A stretch of 5,687 bases of DNA, from NCBI GenBank assembly GCA_017935805.1, contig JAGBGV010000209.1:1-5687 (forward strand). The letters are read 5' to 3'. The translations under genes were made by a program, and so were the position numbers. The DNA comes from Clostridia bacterium (GTDB lineage: Bacteria; Bacillota_A; Clostridia; Oscillospirales; CAG-272). This document shows positions 5,217-5,687 of this stretch, one piece after another. The notes under the pieces were generated by a model. The model ran no database searches and had not been told where the DNA came from. It saw only the letters and a program-made list of their open reading frames with translations. Position 1 is the stretch's first letter; every line of letters begins with the position of its first letter.

Positions 5217-5687
5217 ATGAAAAAGAAGCTTACTGTAATACTGATAATACTTGGCGTACTTATTCTCGGTGTACTTTCTGCCATCGCACTGTATCATATG
5301 GTGTGGAACGGAGTGATACTTCTCAACAACCCATCAAAGAGGAAATATCCTGTTCGTGGGGTGGATGTTTCACATTATCAGGGGGATATCGACTGGGATA
5401 CTCTCTCTGGCGAAGATATAGATTTTGCCTTTATCAAAGCTACCGAAGGCAGCTCATTCATTGACGACCGATTTGCTTACAATTTTTCAAAAGCGCAAAA
5501 ATGCGACATTGCTGTAGGTGCTTATCACTTTTTCAGCTTCAGCAGTCCGGGAGTAACACAAGCAGAAAATTTCATCAACACGGTTACGCCATTTGATGGT
5601 ATGCTCCCGCCGGTCGTGGATCTTGAGTTTTACGGAGAATTTGCCGAAAATCCTCTTGCAAAGGACGTCGTTGACAAAGAGCTTCGA
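5217..5687 (+). CDS. GH25 lysozyme-like muramidase with N-terminal membrane anchor (3' end outside window)
   Basis: Predicted extracytoplasmic glycoside hydrolase that cuts the beta-1,4 bond between MurNAc and GlcNAc in peptidoglycan. The frame runs open to the window edge, giving 157 codons of a protein that should need a further 60 or more residues. The start MKKKLTVILIILGVL is a positively charged end followed by a hydrophobic segment (about 7-29) with no clear lipobox or signal peptidase site, so it is more likely an anchor than a cleaved signal. The GH25 domain starts at VRGVDVSHYQG (46-56, with Asp50), continues with DFAFIKATEG (69-78) and VGAYHFFSF (100-108), and contains the catalytic DxE in PPVVDLEF (131-138; Asp135 and Glu137). 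It lies ten bases after the GH20 stop with no promoter between, so it is probably co-transcribed. It may act in cell wall remodelling rather than share a substrate with the GH20 protein. The family is secure. Confidence 0.93.
   Translation, partial: MKKKLTVILIILGVLILGVLSAIALYHMVWNGVILLNNPSKRKYPVRGVDVSHYQGDIDWDTLSGEDIDFAFIKATEGSSFIDDRFAYNFSKAQKCDIAVGAYHFFSFSSPGVTQAENFINTVTPFDGMLPPVVDLEFYGEFAENPLAKDVVDKELR

Noticed and set aside
5217..5290. GH25 N-terminus considered as a lipoprotein signal
   Set aside because: The hydrophobic segment is not followed by a cysteine in a lipobox context. The only cysteine in the available sequence is at residue 96, inside the domain.

Overview
The window looks like a chromosomal piece of an anaerobic gut-type member of the Clostridia (Bacillota), most likely in the Ruminococcus/Oscillospiraceae neighbourhood. 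This rests on protein resemblance (acetate kinase, AraC regulator, GH20 and GH25 types common in that group), strong AAGGAGG-type ribosome binding sites, near-consensus sigma-A promoters and moderate GC content. The species cannot be named from the sequence.

Layout, left to right: (1) the C-terminal half of acetate kinase (ackA, + strand, cut by the window edge); (2) a hairpin between convergent genes that can terminate transcription from both sides; (3) an AraC-family regulator on the - strand; (4) a 172-base divergent control region with a promoter for each side and a perfect 12+12 palindrome that overlaps the regulator's -10 box; (5) a Gfo/Idh/MocA-family protein (429 aa) with GH109-like features; (6) an intrinsic terminator whose T-tract runs directly into a strong extended -10 promoter; (7) a 713-aa divergent GH20 (beta-N-acetylhexosaminidase-like) protein without a signal peptide; (8) ten bases later, the start of a membrane-anchored GH25 lysozyme-like protein cut by the right edge. 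No stretch longer than 300 bases lacks a gene. I see no tRNA, rRNA, CRISPR array, insertion sequence or other mobile element.

How it may work together (inference): the AraC protein probably senses a sugar-related ligand, controls its own promoter through the palindrome, and controls the divergent Gfo/Idh/MocA gene. That gene and the GH20 gene encode two apparently cytoplasmic enzymes that could act on imported oligosaccharides containing N-acetylhexosamine, one by an NAD-dependent route and one by ordinary substrate-assisted hydrolysis. The GH25 gene probably shares the GH20 transcript, but its product would act outside the membrane on peptidoglycan, and a functional link is unproven. ackA is a housekeeping gene insulated by its terminator. 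The most interesting points are the palindrome/promoter architecture, the altered EKP-type motif in the Gfo/Idh/MocA protein, and the non-canonical active-site entry and CxxC motif of the GH20 protein.
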